NCBI GenBank assembly: GCA_947499975.1
Contig: CANMQE010000002.1
Location: forward strand, 248,001 to 312,000
Source: an uncultured Sphingomonadaceae bacterium
Lineage (GTDB): Bacteria > Pseudomonadota > Alphaproteobacteria > Sphingomonadales > Sphingomonadaceae
Direction of reading: 5' to 3'
DNA length: 64,000 nucleotides
Made by a program: the position numbers and the translations under genes. This document shows positions 25,962 to 35,546 of the stretch, one piece after another; position 1 is the stretch's first letter, and every line of letters starts with the position of its first letter. Under the pieces are notes generated by a model. That model had not been told where the DNA came from. It worked only from the letters and a program-made list of their open reading frames with translations, and did not search any database.

Positions 25962-28616
25962 ATGGATATCGCCCGCACACCCTCCACCCCCGATGGCAAC
26001 CCCGAACTGGCCGATGCCGCGCACGAGCCGCACGATCCGGCTTCCATCCGCCGGAAGGATTATACGCCCTTCCCGTGGCTGGTGCCGCAGGTGTCGCTGG
26101 ATTTCGATCTTGGCATCGATGCCACCCGCGTGGTGTCAACCTTGCAGGTATCGCGCAACGCGGACGCAGAAGCGTCTCCCATCATTCGCCTGAACGGTGA
26201 CGGGCTGGAACCCGTATTGGTGAAGGTGGATGGAGAGCAGACCGATAGCTGGGTGCTGGACCAAGGCGATCTGTTGCTGACCGTGCCGGGTGATGCGCAT
26301 GAGATTGCCATCACGACCGAGATCGATCCCTCTGCCAACACGCAGCTGATGGGCCTCTACGCTTCCGACGGGATGCTCTGCACGCAGTGCGAGGCGGAGG
26401 GCTTTCGCCGAATCACCTTCTTCCCCGACCGGCCCGACGTCCTTTCCGTCTACAGCGTGAAAATGCATGGCGACCGGGAGGCGTTTCCGGTCCTGCTGTG
26501 CAACGGCAACCTCGAGGCGAGCGGCGAGAATGACGATGGCACGCATTGGGCCGAGTGGCACGATCCGTGGCCGAAGCCGAGCTATCTCTTCGCGCTGGTG
26601 GCAGGCCAACTGGTCGCCAACACAGACAGCTTCACCACCATGAACGGGCGCGAGGTCCAGCTTGCCATCTATGTGCGCGAGGGCGATCTGGATCGCACTG
26701 GCCACGCGATGGAATCGCTCAAGAAAAGCATGAAATGGGACGAGGAGACATTCGGCCGCGAATATGATCTCGACCTGTTCAACATCGTGGCCGTTTCCGA
26801 TTTCAACATGGGCGCGATGGAGAACAAGGGGCTCAACGTCTTCAACACCAAATACGTGCTGGCGGACGAAGACACCGCGACCGACGGCGATTTCGACGGT
26901 GTGGAGGGCGTGATCGCCCACGAATATTTCCACAACTGGTCGGGCAACCGCATCACCTGTCGCGACTGGTTCCAGTTGTCGCTGAAGGAAGGCTTCACCG
27001 TGCTTCGCGATCAGCTTTTCAGCCAGGACATGGGCAGTGAGCCGGTGAAACGGATCGAGGATGTGCGTGTTCTTCGCGGGGCGCAGTTCCCCGAGGATAG
27101 CGGCCCGCTGGCCCACCCCATCCGTCCCGACAGCTATCGCGAAATCAGCAATTTCTACACCGCGACGGTGTATAACAAGGGTGCAGAAGTCATCCGCATG
27201 ATGCGCACCATGTGCGGCGAGGAACGGTTTCGCAAAGGCACCGATCTCTATTTCGACCGGCACGATGGCGAGGCTGCGACCTGCGAGGATTTCGTCAAAT
27301 CCATAGAGGACGGTGCGGGCCTGGATCTGGAGCGCTTCCGCCGCTGGTACTCACAGGCAGGTACACCAAGGGTGTCTGTCCGGCTGGATCATTCCGCCAG
27401 CGCCACCACCCTGCACCTTTCGCAGCACGTTCCCGCCACGCCGGGGCAGCCGGAAAAGGAACCGATGCCCATACCTATGAAGCTGACGCTGTTCGATCGG
27501 TCCACCGGCCAGCATTCTGGCGAGCGGCTCGTCATCTTGGAAGAGGAGGAGCAGAGCTTCGAGTTCGAGGGGTTTGCCGAGGCGCCGGTACTTTCGATCA
27601 ATCGCGGCTTCTCTGCCCCTGTCATCATCGAGCGCGACATCGCGAGCGAGGACCTGGTGTTTCTGGCGGCGCATGACGACGATCCTTTCGCCCGGTACGA
27701 GGCGCTGCAGGACCTGATCGTCTCGCATCTGAAACAGGCCGTGGAAGGCGCAATGGACGATCATTCCCGCGCGAAGGCCCGCAATGCCATTGCTGGCGCG
27801 ATCGGGGCCGTTCTGGAAGACGACGCGCTTGACGATCTGATGCGCGGGGAATTGCTGGTGCTGCCCAGCGAAAGCTATCTCGCCGAAACCATGCCAATCG
27901 CAGATCCGGGCCGCATTCACGAGGAACGCCAGTCGCTGCGCGAATATGTGGGTTCCCAACTGGAGGACGCCTTTGCCGGTATGCATGAGCGGGCCTGTGC
28001 AGTGCAGTCCGACCTCTCGCCGCAGGCACGCGGCGCGCGCAAGGTGAAGACGCAGGCGCTGATGTATCTTGCCGCGGGCAATCCCGATCATGGCCGGGCA
28101 CTGGCGTGGGCACAATACGAAGCGGCCGACAATATGACAGACAGGCAGGGTGCGCTGATGGTGCTCGCTGGCATGAAGGGGATAGAGCGCACGAACGCGC
28201 TTCTGGACTTCTACAACCGTTACAAGGGCAACGCGCTGGTGGTGGACAAGTGGTTTGCCCTGCAGGCAAGCTCCATGCATCCGAGCGCGCTGGAGCATGT
28301 GAAGGCGCTGGCGGAGCATCCCGATTTCACGCTGAAGAACCCCAACCGTGTGCGATCCCTCTACATGGCGTTTGCCTATAACCCCCACGCCTTCCACGCC
28401 GCGGATGGCGAAGGATACAGGTTGATTGCAGACCTGATCCTGGCGCTCGACCCGATCAATCCGCAAACCGCCGCGCGCTTCGTGCCGCAACTTGGCCGCT
28501 GGCGCCGGATAGAGCCGAAGCGTTCGGCGATGATGAAGGCACAGCTGGAACGCATCGCTGCCGCGCCAAAGCTGTCGGGCGATACCTATGAACAGGTCAG
28601 CCGCAGCCTTGGGTAA
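25962..28616 (+). CDS. pepN: aminopeptidase N
   Basis: An 884-residue zinc aminopeptidase of family M1 (bacterial PepN type, alanyl aminopeptidase) acting on peptides in the cytoplasm. The exopeptidase motif GAMENKGLNVFNTKYVLADEDTATDGDF (about 286-313) precedes the zinc site VIAHEYFHNWSGNRITCRDWFQLSLKEGFTV (HExxH plus the downstream Glu, about 318-348). The substrate anchor Tyr lies in FYTATVYNKGAEVIRMM (about 398). The C-terminal domain of repeated helices continues to FVPQLGRWRRIEPKRSAMMKAQLERI. It is divergent from the SDR gene and overlaps pgeF by 29 bases. Confidence 0.97.
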   Translation: MDIARTPSTPDGNPELADAAHEPHDPASIRRKDYTPFPWLVPQVSLDFDLGIDATRVVSTLQVSRNADAEASPIIRLNGDGLEPVLVKVDGEQTDSWVLDQGDLLLTVPGDAHEIAITTEIDPSANTQLMGLYASDGMLCTQCEAEGFRRITFFPDRPDVLSVYSVKMHGDREAFPVLLCNGNLEASGENDDGTHWAEWHDPWPKPSYLFALVAGQLVANTDSFTTMNGREVQLAIYVREGDLDRTGHAMESLKKSMKWDEETFGREYDLDLFNIVAVSDFNMGAMENKGLNVFNTKYVLADEDTATDGDFDGVEGVIAHEYFHNWSGNRITCRDWFQLSLKEGFTVLRDQLFSQDMGSEPVKRIEDVRVLRGAQFPEDSGPLAHPIRPDSYREISNFYTATVYNKGAEVIRMMRTMCGEERFRKGTDLYFDRHDGEAATCEDFVKSIEDGAGLDLERFRRWYSQAGTPRVSVRLDHSASATTLHLSQHVPATPGQPEKEPMPIPMKLTLFDRSTGQHSGERLVILEEEEQSFEFEGFAEAPVLSINRGFSAPVIIERDIASEDLVFLAAHDDDPFARYEALQDLIVSHLKQAVEGAMDDHSRAKARNAIAGAIGAVLEDDALDDLMRGELLVLPSESYLAETMPIADPGRIHEERQSLREYVGSQLEDAFAGMHERACAVQSDLSPQARGARKVKTQALMYLAAGNPDHGRALAWAQYEAADNMTDRQGALMVLAGMKGIERTNALLDFYNRYKGNALVVDKWFALQASSMHPSALEHVKALAEHPDFTLKNPNRVRSLYMAFAYNPHAFHAADGEGYRLIADLILALDPINPQTAARFVPQLGRWRRIEPKRSAMMKAQLERIAAAPKLSGDTYEQVSRSLG

Positions 28617-29292
28617 CGCGTCGCGCCCCGTAACGGCGGATAATATTTCCATACCGCACGGCTTTCTCGATGCAGGTCAGAGCGACGCGCTCGCCTTCGA
28701 TCTGGCGGTGGGCGATGCGCAACCGGTGTTCGTGAAGCAGGTCCACTCGCCAGACGCCATTACAGTCGATGCGCCTTTCGCAGATGGTGCGCGGCCGGAA
28801 GTCGATGGCATCGCCACCGCCACGCCGGGCCTGGCACTGGCAATCGTCACGGCCGATTGCGCACCGATCCTGTTTGCCGATGAAGGTGCCGGAGTAATCG
28901 GCGCAGCCCATGCCGGCTGGCGCGGGGCGCAGGGCGGCGTGATAGAGGCCACGATCGTTCGCATGGAGGAGCTCGGCGCGAAACGCGAAGATATTGCCGC
29001 AGCCGTGGGGCCGTGCATCGCGCAGGATTCGTACGAGGTGGGGGCCGACATGCGATCCGCCTTCGCCGCGGACGGCCACCGCTTTTTCGAGCCGACCGGG
29101 CCGGGCAAATGGCATTTCGACCTCGAGGGGTTCGTCGCTGCAAGGCTGCGCGAGGCGGGGATCGTATCGGTTTGCGCGCTGGAGATGGATACCTACTCGG
29201 CCCCGCGGCGCTTCCATTCCTACCGCAGATCCACTCACCGATCGGAACCATCGACCGGTCGGCAGGTTTCGCTAATCGCCCTGCCACGCTGA
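28588..29292 (+). CDS. pgeF: peptidoglycan editing factor / laccase-domain protein
   Basis: A 234-residue protein of the YfiH/LACC1 (PgeF, formerly polyphenol oxidase) family. Zinc/catalytic positions are present: VFVKQVHSPDAI (His), LAIVTADCAPILFAD (Cys) and AAHAGWRGAQGG (His), followed by AAVGPCIAQDSYEVG. Family members hydrolyse purine nucleosides or proofread peptidoglycan precursors. The segment between HGFLDAGQSDALAF and the QVH motif is shorter than usual; the NLS/GDDP/NR region of typical members is compressed. The ATG at 28588 lies inside the end of pepN, giving a 29-bp overlap and likely coupling. Confidence 0.85.
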   Translation: MNRSAAALGNASRPVTADNISIPHGFLDAGQSDALAFDLAVGDAQPVFVKQVHSPDAITVDAPFADGARPEVDGIATATPGLALAIVTADCAPILFADEGAGVIGAAHAGWRGAQGGVIEATIVRMEELGAKREDIAAAVGPCIAQDSYEVGADMRSAFAADGHRFFEPTGPGKWHFDLEGFVAARLREAGIVSVCALEMDTYSAPRRFHSYRRSTHRSEPSTGRQVSLIALPR

Positions 29293-29480
29293 TTTGTAAC
29301 ACCGCGTCAAAACGCAAGCAGCCAGTTTAGGCCAAAAGGCGGGTTGGCAGCGCGACTTTGCTCGTCTATCAGCCGCGCCAAGCCGCCGCCCGGCAACGGT
29401 TCGTCGTGCGGCTTTTTGGACGATTCTTTTCGTCGCCGATGCGCCAGAAGGCGGTAGGCGGCGACAGGCAAGGCAAGGGT

Positions 29481-30065
29481 ATGGCATCCACCACTGGCAA
29501 TGCTGAAGCGACACCGGAAGTATCCGGCGCAGTTGAGGCCGACGACGGCGTTCGTCGCCGCGATTTCATCAATATCGCCGCCGTTTCCGCGGCGGGCGTA
29601 GGCGGCGCGGTCGTCCTTCTTCCGCTGGTCAGCCAGATGGCTCCATCGGCAGACGTGCTGGCCGAAAGCACGACCGAACTGGACATTTCCACTCTGGAAG
29701 TGGGCCAGTCCATCAAGGCCGTGTTCCGCAAGCAGCCGATTTTCGTGCGCCGGCTGACGCCTGCTGAAATCGAGGCGGCCAATGCCGTCGATGTTTCGGC
29801 TTTGCGCGATCCCGCCACGCTGGACGAGATTACCAAGCCAGGCCACGGCGATGTGCTCGTGGTGATGGGTGTCTGCACCCATCTCGGCTGTGTGCCGCTG
29901 GGCGCGCAGGAAGGCGAGAACAAGGGCGAGTTCGGCGGGTATTTCTGCCCCTGTCACGGTTCGCACTACGACACTGCCGCGCGTATCCGCAAAGGTCCGG
30001 CACCGACCAATCTGGCCGTTCCGGAATATCAGTTCACGTCCGACACGACGATCGTGATCGGCTGA
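29481..30065 (+). CDS. petA: ubiquinol-cytochrome c reductase, Rieske iron-sulfur subunit
   Basis: A 194-residue Rieske protein of the bc1 complex that takes electrons from ubiquinol. The twin-arginine signal-anchor [33 protein letters not shown] is at about 21-53. The 2Fe-2S cluster ligands are in [11 protein letters not shown] (about 132-142) and [21 protein letters not shown] (about 155-175). The cluster domain and the final strand ([12 protein letters not shown]) are complete. The start [10 protein letters not shown] at 29481 is preferred over the longer frame from 29358. It is the first gene of petABC. Confidence 0.95.
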   Translation: MASTTGNAEATPEVSGAVEADDGVRRRDFINIAAVSAAGVGGAVVLLPLVSQMAPSADVLAESTTELDISTLEVGQSIKAVFRKQPIFVRRLTPAEIEAANAVDVSALRDPATLDEITKPGHGDVLVVMGVCTHLGCVPLGAQEGENKGEFGGYFCPCHGSHYDTAARIRKGPAPTNLAVPEYQFTSDTTIVIG

Positions 30066-30081
30066 GGCGAGAGAGAAGAAT

Positions 30082-31377
30082 ATGAGCTTCCCCTGGGCCA
30101 AGGAATATACTCCGCAGACCGGACTGACGAAGTTTCTCGACGAGAAACTGCCGCTTCCGCGCCTCGTCTACAATGCCGTGGGCGCGGGCTATCCCGTGCC
30201 GCGCAACCTTTCGTACTTCTGGAATTTCGGCGTGCTTGCCGGATTCTTCCTGGTGCTGCAGATCGTCACCGGCGTCGTGCTAGCGATGCATTACGCCGCC
30301 AATACACAGGTGGCCTTCGCATCGGTCGAACACCTTATGCGCGACGTGAACTGGGGCTGGCTGATGCGTTATACGCACGCCAACGGTGCCAGCTTCTTCT
30401 TCGTCGTGATCTACATCCACATCTTCCGCGGCCTGTTCTATGCATCGTACAAGCCACCGCGCGAGATGATCTGGCTGATCGGTGTTGTCATCTTCCTTCT
30501 GATGATGGCCACCGCCTTCATGGGTTACGTGCTGCCGTGGGGCCAGATGAGCTTCTGGGGTGCGCAGGTTATCACCGGCCTGTTCGAGGCGATTCCGCTG
30601 GTCGGCCCTCCGCTGAAGACCTGGCTGCTGGGTGGCTTCGCTCCTGACAATGCCGCGCTCAACCGCTTCTTCTCGCTGCATTATCTGCTGCCCTTCGTGA
30701 TCGCCGGCTGTGTTATCCTGCACATCTGGGCGCTGCACATTCCCGGTTCGTCCAACCCGACGGGCGTGGAAGTGAAGGACCAGAGCGATACGCTGCCCTT
30801 CCACCCGTATTACACGGCGAAGGACGGCTTCGGGCTTGGCGTGGCACTGTTGGTGTTCATGACCTTCGTGTTCTTCCTGCCGAACATGCTGGGCCACCCC
30901 GATAACTATATCGAGGCGAACCCGCTTTCGACGCCCGCGCACATCGTGCCGGAATGGTATTTCTACCCGTTCTACGCCATCCTGCGTGCCTTCACCTTCG
31001 ACTTCATCCTGCCGGCGAAGCTGTGGGGCGTGCTGGCCATGTTCAGCGCGATCCTGGTGTGGTTCTTCCTGCCGTGGCTGGACAAGGGCCCGGTTCGCAG
31101 CGGCCACTATCGCCCGCTGTTCCGCAAGTTCTTCTGGTTTGGCCTGATCCCGGTCATGGCGGTGCTGTTCTATTGCGGCGGCGCGCCGGCTGAAGAGCCC
31201 TACGTGATGATCAGCCAGATCGCGACGGCCTACTACTTCCTCCACTTCCTGGTGATCCTGCCGATCATCTCCTCGATCGAACGGCCCGATCCGCTGCCCT
31301 TCTCGATCACCGAGGCGGTGCTGGGATCGGACAAGAAGGCCGTGCTTGGCGAAAATGCCGAGCCGGTGGCCACCTGA
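30082..31377 (+). CDS. petB: ubiquinol-cytochrome c reductase, cytochrome b
   Basis: A 431-residue full-length cytochrome b (b6 plus subunit-IV-like parts in one chain), with eight transmembrane helices, two b hemes and the Qo and Qi sites. Landmarks: [24 protein letters not shown] (helix A), [25 protein letters not shown] (heme His pair), [32 protein letters not shown] (helix C and Qo), [25 protein letters not shown] (second His pair) and [17 protein letters not shown] (the Qo PEWY motif). It begins 17 bp after petA, with AGAGAGAAG as ribosome site, and is followed by petC. Confidence 0.97.
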   Translation: MSFPWAKEYTPQTGLTKFLDEKLPLPRLVYNAVGAGYPVPRNLSYFWNFGVLAGFFLVLQIVTGVVLAMHYAANTQVAFASVEHLMRDVNWGWLMRYTHANGASFFFVVIYIHIFRGLFYASYKPPREMIWLIGVVIFLLMMATAFMGYVLPWGQMSFWGAQVITGLFEAIPLVGPPLKTWLLGGFAPDNAALNRFFSLHYLLPFVIAGCVILHIWALHIPGSSNPTGVEVKDQSDTLPFHPYYTAKDGFGLGVALLVFMTFVFFLPNMLGHPDNYIEANPLSTPAHIVPEWYFYPFYAILRAFTFDFILPAKLWGVLAMFSAILVWFFLPWLDKGPVRSGHYRPLFRKFFWFGLIPVMAVLFYCGGAPAEEPYVMISQIATAYYFLHFLVILPIISSIERPDPLPFSITEAVLGSDKKAVLGENAEPVAT

Positions 31378-31406
31378 CGAGCCGAGATTAAGGGAAAGAC
31401 GATAAA

Positions 31407-32261
31407 ATGATCCGCCTTGTTGGTATCCTGATCGGCCTGGGCTTCACTTTCGTGGTGCTGCTCGCCTTCGTAACCGGCGCTTATACCGCCGCGACCGAAG
31501 AAGTGGCCGAAACCGCCGAACACGCCTTCCATGAAGAGTCTCATGGGCCCGAAGCCGGCTATTCCTTCGATGGTCCCTTCGGCACTTGGAACCTGGCCCA
31601 GCTGCAGCGCGGCTATCAGGTTTACAAGGAAGTGTGCTCGGCCTGCCACTCGCTGAACTATGTCGCCATCCGCGATCTGGCGCAGCTCGGCTATTCCGAA
31701 GCTCAGGTGAAGGCGGAAGCTGCAACGTGGCAGGTTCCGGGCGTGAACCCCGATACCGGCGAAAGCGAAATGCGTCAGGCCCTGCCGACGGACTATTTCC
31801 CTTCGCCCTATCCGAACGCCGTGGCTGCGGCTGCTGCCAACAACAACGCCATTCCGCCTGATCTCTCGCTGATGGCGAAGGCCCGTCATCACGGCAGCGA
31901 TTACATCTATTCGCTGCTAACCGGCTATCAGGAACCGCCTGCTCGCCTGCTCGAGGAATTCCCCGATGCAGCGCCGGGTCCGGGTCTCTATTACAACCCG
32001 TATTTCGCTAATCTCAATCTGGCGATGGCGCCGCCAATCACCAGCGATGGCCAGGTGACCTATGCTGACGGGACCGACGCAACCATTTCACAGATGTCGG
32101 CTGATGTCGCGGCCTTCCTCACCTGGACGGCGGAACCCACGCTGATCAAGCGCAAGCAAACCGGCTGGCCGGTACTTGGCTTCCTGCTGTTCGCAACGAT
32201 CCTCGCATGGTTCGCCAAGAAGCAGATCTGGGCCGACGCGAAACCGCGCCGCAAGGACTGA
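31407..32261 (+). CDS. petC: ubiquinol-cytochrome c reductase, cytochrome c1
   Basis: A 284-residue cytochrome c1. The N-terminus is a signal/anchor (GILIGLGFTFVVLLAFVTGAYTA). Heme c attaches at CSACH (Cys77, Cys80, His81). The Met-ligand region and DLSLMAKARHH are present, and the C-terminal transmembrane anchor is GWPVLGFLLFATILAWFAKKQIW (about 255-277). With petA and petB it completes the bc1 complex. It starts 30 bp after petB. The next gene, apt, begins 8 bp after its stop and may be read from the same message. Confidence 0.96.
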   Translation: MIRLVGILIGLGFTFVVLLAFVTGAYTAATEEVAETAEHAFHEESHGPEAGYSFDGPFGTWNLAQLQRGYQVYKEVCSACHSLNYVAIRDLAQLGYSEAQVKAEAATWQVPGVNPDTGESEMRQALPTDYFPSPYPNAVAAAAANNNAIPPDLSLMAKARHHGSDYIYSLLTGYQEPPARLLEEFPDAAPGPGLYYNPYFANLNLAMAPPITSDGQVTYADGTDATISQMSADVAAFLTWTAEPTLIKRKQTGWPVLGFLLFATILAWFAKKQIWADAKPRRKD

Positions 32262-32268
32262 GAAAGAA

Positions 32269-32826
32269 TTGCCGGAACACGATCCGGGACGTTCGCGAGA
32301 AGCGCTAAAGGCGCTGATCCGAACAGTCCCGGATTTTCCGTCCAAGGGCATCCAGTTTCGTGACATCACCACGCTGATTGCCGACGCGAACGGACTTTCC
32401 GCTACCATCGACAGACTCGCCGCAATGGCGTCTGACCTGCGGGTCGACAAGATTGCCGGTATCGAGGCCCGTGGCTTCATATTCGGCACCGCGGTTGCAC
32501 TGCGCCTTGGGGTTGGCTTCGTGCCGATACGCAAGGCGGGCAAACTGCCGGTCGATTGCCTCGAAGAATCCTACGCCCTCGAATACGGCGAGGCACGGGT
32601 CGAACTCGATCCCTCCATTATCGATTCCGGCCAGCACGTGCTGGTGGTGGACGACCTGCTGGCAACGGGCGGCACGGCCCTCGCGGCATCGCGCCTCCTG
32701 CGCCGGGCGGGGGCAACGGTGAACGATGCGCTGTTCGTGGTGGACCTGCCGGAACTGGGCGGCGCGGCTTCGCTGAAGGCAGAAGGAATTGCCTCCCATT
32801 CGATGATCGCCTTTGACGGCCATTAG
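32269..32826 (+). CDS. apt: adenine phosphoribosyltransferase
   Basis: A 185-residue purine-salvage enzyme making AMP from adenine and PRPP. Landmarks: LKALIRTVPDFPSKGIQFRDITTLIAD (about 12-38), DKIAGIEARGFIFGTAVALRLGVGFVPIRKAGKLP (about 59-93) and the PRPP-binding HVLVVDDLLATGGTALAASRLLRRAGA (about 123-149). The start is the TTG at 32269, 8 bases after the petC stop with GAGAAAGA upstream. It gives the expected length; an earlier frame opening inside petC does not match the family. Confidence 0.92.
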   Translation: MPEHDPGRSREALKALIRTVPDFPSKGIQFRDITTLIADANGLSATIDRLAAMASDLRVDKIAGIEARGFIFGTAVALRLGVGFVPIRKAGKLPVDCLEESYALEYGEARVELDPSIIDSGQHVLVVDDLLATGGTALAASRLLRRAGATVNDALFVVDLPELGGAASLKAEGIASHSMIAFDGH

Positions 32827-32900
32827 GTCATGTGGGAAAGTAATGGGTTCTGGGGCATTGTAGGTCCACGCAGGCATTTAGGACATAGGCGGGGAGATAC

Positions 32901-34754
32901 ATGGAAGAACAGGCGCTTGTAATCGCGCTGGTCGGTGTGCTTGGCATCGGCGCGCAATGGGTGGCCTGGCGAACAGGTTGGCCCGCCATCGTTTTGATGC
33001 TGGCAGCGGGCTTTCTTGCAGGCCCCATCCTCGGGGTCATGGATCCCGAAAGCGCCTTCGGCGATTTGCTGGAGCCGATGATTTCCATCGGCGTGGCACT
33101 GATCCTTTTCGAAGGTGGCCTCAGCCTCGATTTCCGTGAATTCCGCAAATATGGCGGCGGCGTGTGGCGCCTGGTGATTTTCGGCGTTCCGCTGGGCTGG
33201 CTGTTCGGCTCGCTCGCCGGATATTACGTGGCCGGACTGGTCTGGCCCGTCGCCATTCTCTTTGCCGGTATCCTCGTTGTAACCGGACCGACAGTGGTCA
33301 TTCCGCTCCTGCGGCAAAGCGCCGTGCAGCAGCGGCCCGCCGCACTTCTCAAGTGGGAGGCCATCGTCAACGATCCTTTCGGCGCCTTGTGTGCCGTGAT
33401 CGCCTATGAATATTTTCGCTCGACAGCGACCAGCGGCGGCACCGCGTACGACGTGGTGCCCGAAATCGCGATCGCGGCCGGTGTATCCGGCCTTATCGGC
33501 TTTGCTGCGGCATGGGTCATTGCGTGGAGCTTCCCGCGCGGCTTCGTGCCTGAATTCCTGAAGGTGCCCGTGCTGCTGGTCGCGGTGATCGGCACCTTCG
33601 TACTGTGCAACAAGATCGAGCATGAAGCCGGTCTTCTGGCTGTTACGGTGATGGGCATCGCGCTGGCGAACATGCACGTCTCCAGCCTGCGCAGTATTCA
33701 TCCCTTCAAGCAGAATATCGCGGTATTGCTGGTGTCGGGCATCTTCATCCTTCTGTCCGCCAGTCTCGATCTCGAGCAATTGCGACAGTTTGAATGGCAG
33801 TTCGGCCTGTTCCTGCTGGTCCTGTTGTTCGTGGTGCGTCCGGCCACCGTGCTGATCAGCCTGCTCTTCTCGGACGTCCCGTGGAACGAGAGACTGTTCC
33901 TCGCGTGGATTGCGCCGCGCGGCATCGTGCTGGTGGCCATTTGCGGCCTGTTTGCCCTGCGTCTTGAGGATCTTGGATACACCGATGGTACAATCCTGAT
34001 CGGACTCAGCTTCGCCGTGGTCGTCACCACCATCGTTGCGCACGGGTTTACCGTGGACCTGGTGGCAAAGCTGCTGAAGGTGAAGGGGGCGAGCAGGCCC
34101 GGCATCGTGCTTGTCGGCTCCACCCCATGGACGGTCGCGCTGGCGCGGCAGATGCACGACATGGATACGCCGGTGATGGTGGTGGATTCCAGCTGGCAAC
34201 GGCTGAAGCCCGCCCGCGCTGCCGGATTGCCCACCTATCACGGTGAAATCCTGAACGAGGCGACCGAGCATAATATCGATCTCACGCCATATCAGGCCCT
34301 GATCGCGGCAACAGACAACGAGGCGTACAACACGCTCGTTTGTTCGGAGTTCGCGCCGGAAATCGGCACCGACCGGGTGTATCAGCTGGGTGAGGGTGCG
34401 CATGACGACGATCACAAGGCACTGCCATCCACCCTTCGCGGTCGTTCGCTCTTCCGCTCCGGCTTCGGCGTGGAAGACGTGCAACAGCGCCAGATGGAGG
34501 GCTGGGAATTCCGCCGGACGAAACTGTCCGAGAAATTCAGCCTGGAGGATGCGCGCGAGACCTTGCCTGAGGCGGCCAGCATGCTGTTGCTGGTGAAGGA
34601 GAACGGCGAACTGAACTTCTTCACCCACGCAGCCGCACCGGACCCGATGCCGGGAGATACGATCATCTCCTATTCGCCCCCTCGCGCCACGACGGCAGAG
34701 GAAAAGGCGGCAAAACGTAATGGAAAGGGCGGCCAGAAGCCGCAGCCCGCATGA
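32901..34754 (+). CDS. CPA1-type sodium/proton antiporter with TrkA-like cytoplasmic domain
   Basis: A 617-residue antiporter. The membrane domain (about 1-395) holds twelve or so helices of the Na+/H+ exchanger fold, including PTVVIPLLRQSAVQQRPAALLKWEAIVNDPFGALCAVIAYEY (about 133-174), where ND is the ion-binding pair region. The C-terminal half starts with RPGIVLVGSTPWTVALARQMHDMDTPVMVVDSSW (about 400-433), a Rossmann-like TrkA-N/RCK nucleotide-binding domain, and ends in a TrkA-C-like tail. NhaP/RosB-type families have this plan. The ion specificity is unknown. A GGGGAG ribosome site precedes the start. Confidence 0.88.
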   Translation: MEEQALVIALVGVLGIGAQWVAWRTGWPAIVLMLAAGFLAGPILGVMDPESAFGDLLEPMISIGVALILFEGGLSLDFREFRKYGGGVWRLVIFGVPLGWLFGSLAGYYVAGLVWPVAILFAGILVVTGPTVVIPLLRQSAVQQRPAALLKWEAIVNDPFGALCAVIAYEYFRSTATSGGTAYDVVPEIAIAAGVSGLIGFAAAWVIAWSFPRGFVPEFLKVPVLLVAVIGTFVLCNKIEHEAGLLAVTVMGIALANMHVSSLRSIHPFKQNIAVLLVSGIFILLSASLDLEQLRQFEWQFGLFLLVLLFVVRPATVLISLLFSDVPWNERLFLAWIAPRGIVLVAICGLFALRLEDLGYTDGTILIGLSFAVVVTTIVAHGFTVDLVAKLLKVKGASRPGIVLVGSTPWTVALARQMHDMDTPVMVVDSSWQRLKPARAAGLPTYHGEILNEATEHNIDLTPYQALIAATDNEAYNTLVCSEFAPEIGTDRVYQLGEGAHDDDHKALPSTLRGRSLFRSGFGVEDVQQRQMEGWEFRRTKLSEKFSLEDARETLPEAASMLLLVKENGELNFFTHAAAPDPMPGDTIISYSPPRATTAEEKAAKRNGKGGQKPQPA

Positions 34755-35404
34755 GGATGCTGGATATGAAACCGATTTTCACCATAGGCGCAGCCGCCAC
34801 GCTCGCCCTCGCACTTTCGGCCTGCGAACTGCGCCGGGACGGGGATGAGGACCAAGCGATGACGGGCGAGGACGCTACGACGCCCGATCCCATGGCGTCT
34901 CCTACCCCCACGCAGAGCGCATCGCCCGTAGCTTCCATCATCCGCGACGATACCGCGCCGGAGGAAGAGAGCGTGGTGCTGCCCGTGCAGCCGGTGGAAA
35001 TTTCCGTGCCGTTCCCCGACGGCTCTGACATCAGCGCCGCGGCAGAGCGCCGCCTTGCCGGATTGATGAACCAGGCAGCGATCGAGGAGGAATGGCCGGT
35101 CCGGTTGTCGGGACACACTGATTCAGGCGGTAACGACCAGGCCAACCTGCGCGCCTCGCGCGCACGGGCAGAGGCCGTGGCGGCCTGGCTGGTGGAACGC
35201 GGCGTGGATGACGAGCGGATTGAGATCATCGCCTTTGGCGAGCAGAACCCCATCGCTCCCAATGCCAAGCCGGACGGTACGCCGAACGAGGAAGGACGAC
35301 GCAGGAACCGCCGGGTCGAGATAAGCGTGATGCCGGAAGACGAAGACACCGACGGCGATGCAGAAACGCCCGCTGCCAATGCGGAAACCGATCAGGACGC
35401 TTGA
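34751..35404 (+). CDS. OmpA-domain lipoprotein
   Basis: A 217-residue lipoprotein. The signal peptide ends LALSAC, with Cys25 lipidated. A long Asp/Glu/Pro-rich linker (about 26-80) reaches an OmpA-like domain (about 80-200): VEISVPFPDGSDISAAAERRLAGLM, VRLSGHTDSGGNDQANLRASRARAEAVAAWLVERGV and RRRNRRVEISVM. The tail after the domain is acidic. The domain should bind peptidoglycan. It is a second member besides the gene at 7836-8519, without the glycine zipper. It overlaps the antiporter gene stop by 4 bases. Confidence 0.85.
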   Translation: MRMLDMKPIFTIGAAATLALALSACELRRDGDEDQAMTGEDATTPDPMASPTPTQSASPVASIIRDDTAPEEESVVLPVQPVEISVPFPDGSDISAAAERRLAGLMNQAAIEEEWPVRLSGHTDSGGNDQANLRASRARAEAVAAWLVERGVDDERIEIIAFGEQNPIAPNAKPDGTPNEEGRRRNRRVEISVMPEDEDTDGDAETPAANAETDQDA

Positions 35405-35434
35405 CGAAAGCCCCGTACCGGTGGCAATCGGCGC
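35401..35434 (+). promoter_or_regulatory. possible tRNA-Gly promoter
   Basis: TTGACG (35401-35406, overlapping the OmpA-lipoprotein stop codon) and CAATCG (35425-35430; 18-base spacer, or GGCAAT at 16 bases), followed directly by GCGC. The tRNA starts at 35445. It resembles the tRNA-Thr promoter but is a weaker match. Confidence 0.4.
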
Positions 35435-35444
35435 TGACGAGCGG

Positions 35445-35518
35445 GCGGGTATAGCTTAGTGGTAAAGCCCCAGCCTTCCAAGCTGGTTATGCGGGTTCGA
35501 TTCCCGCTACCCGCTCCA
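35445..35518 (+). tRNA. tRNA-Gly (anticodon TCC)
   Basis: A 74-nt cloverleaf. The acceptor stem GCGGGTA pairs perfectly with TACCCGC; the discriminator is T and CCA is encoded. The anticodon stem CCAGC/GCTGG holds the loop CTTCCAA with TCC, reading GGA/GGG glycine codons. The T arm is GCGGG TTCGATT CCCGC. Confidence 0.97.
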
Positions 35519-35546
35519 ACCTCACGTTGTTGAAGCTATCGTCCGA

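Noticed and set aside
32823..34628. A 601-codon open frame antisense to the antiporter gene
   Set aside because: Same cause: low-stop antisense frame, His/Gln/Arg-rich composition, no start or motif support.
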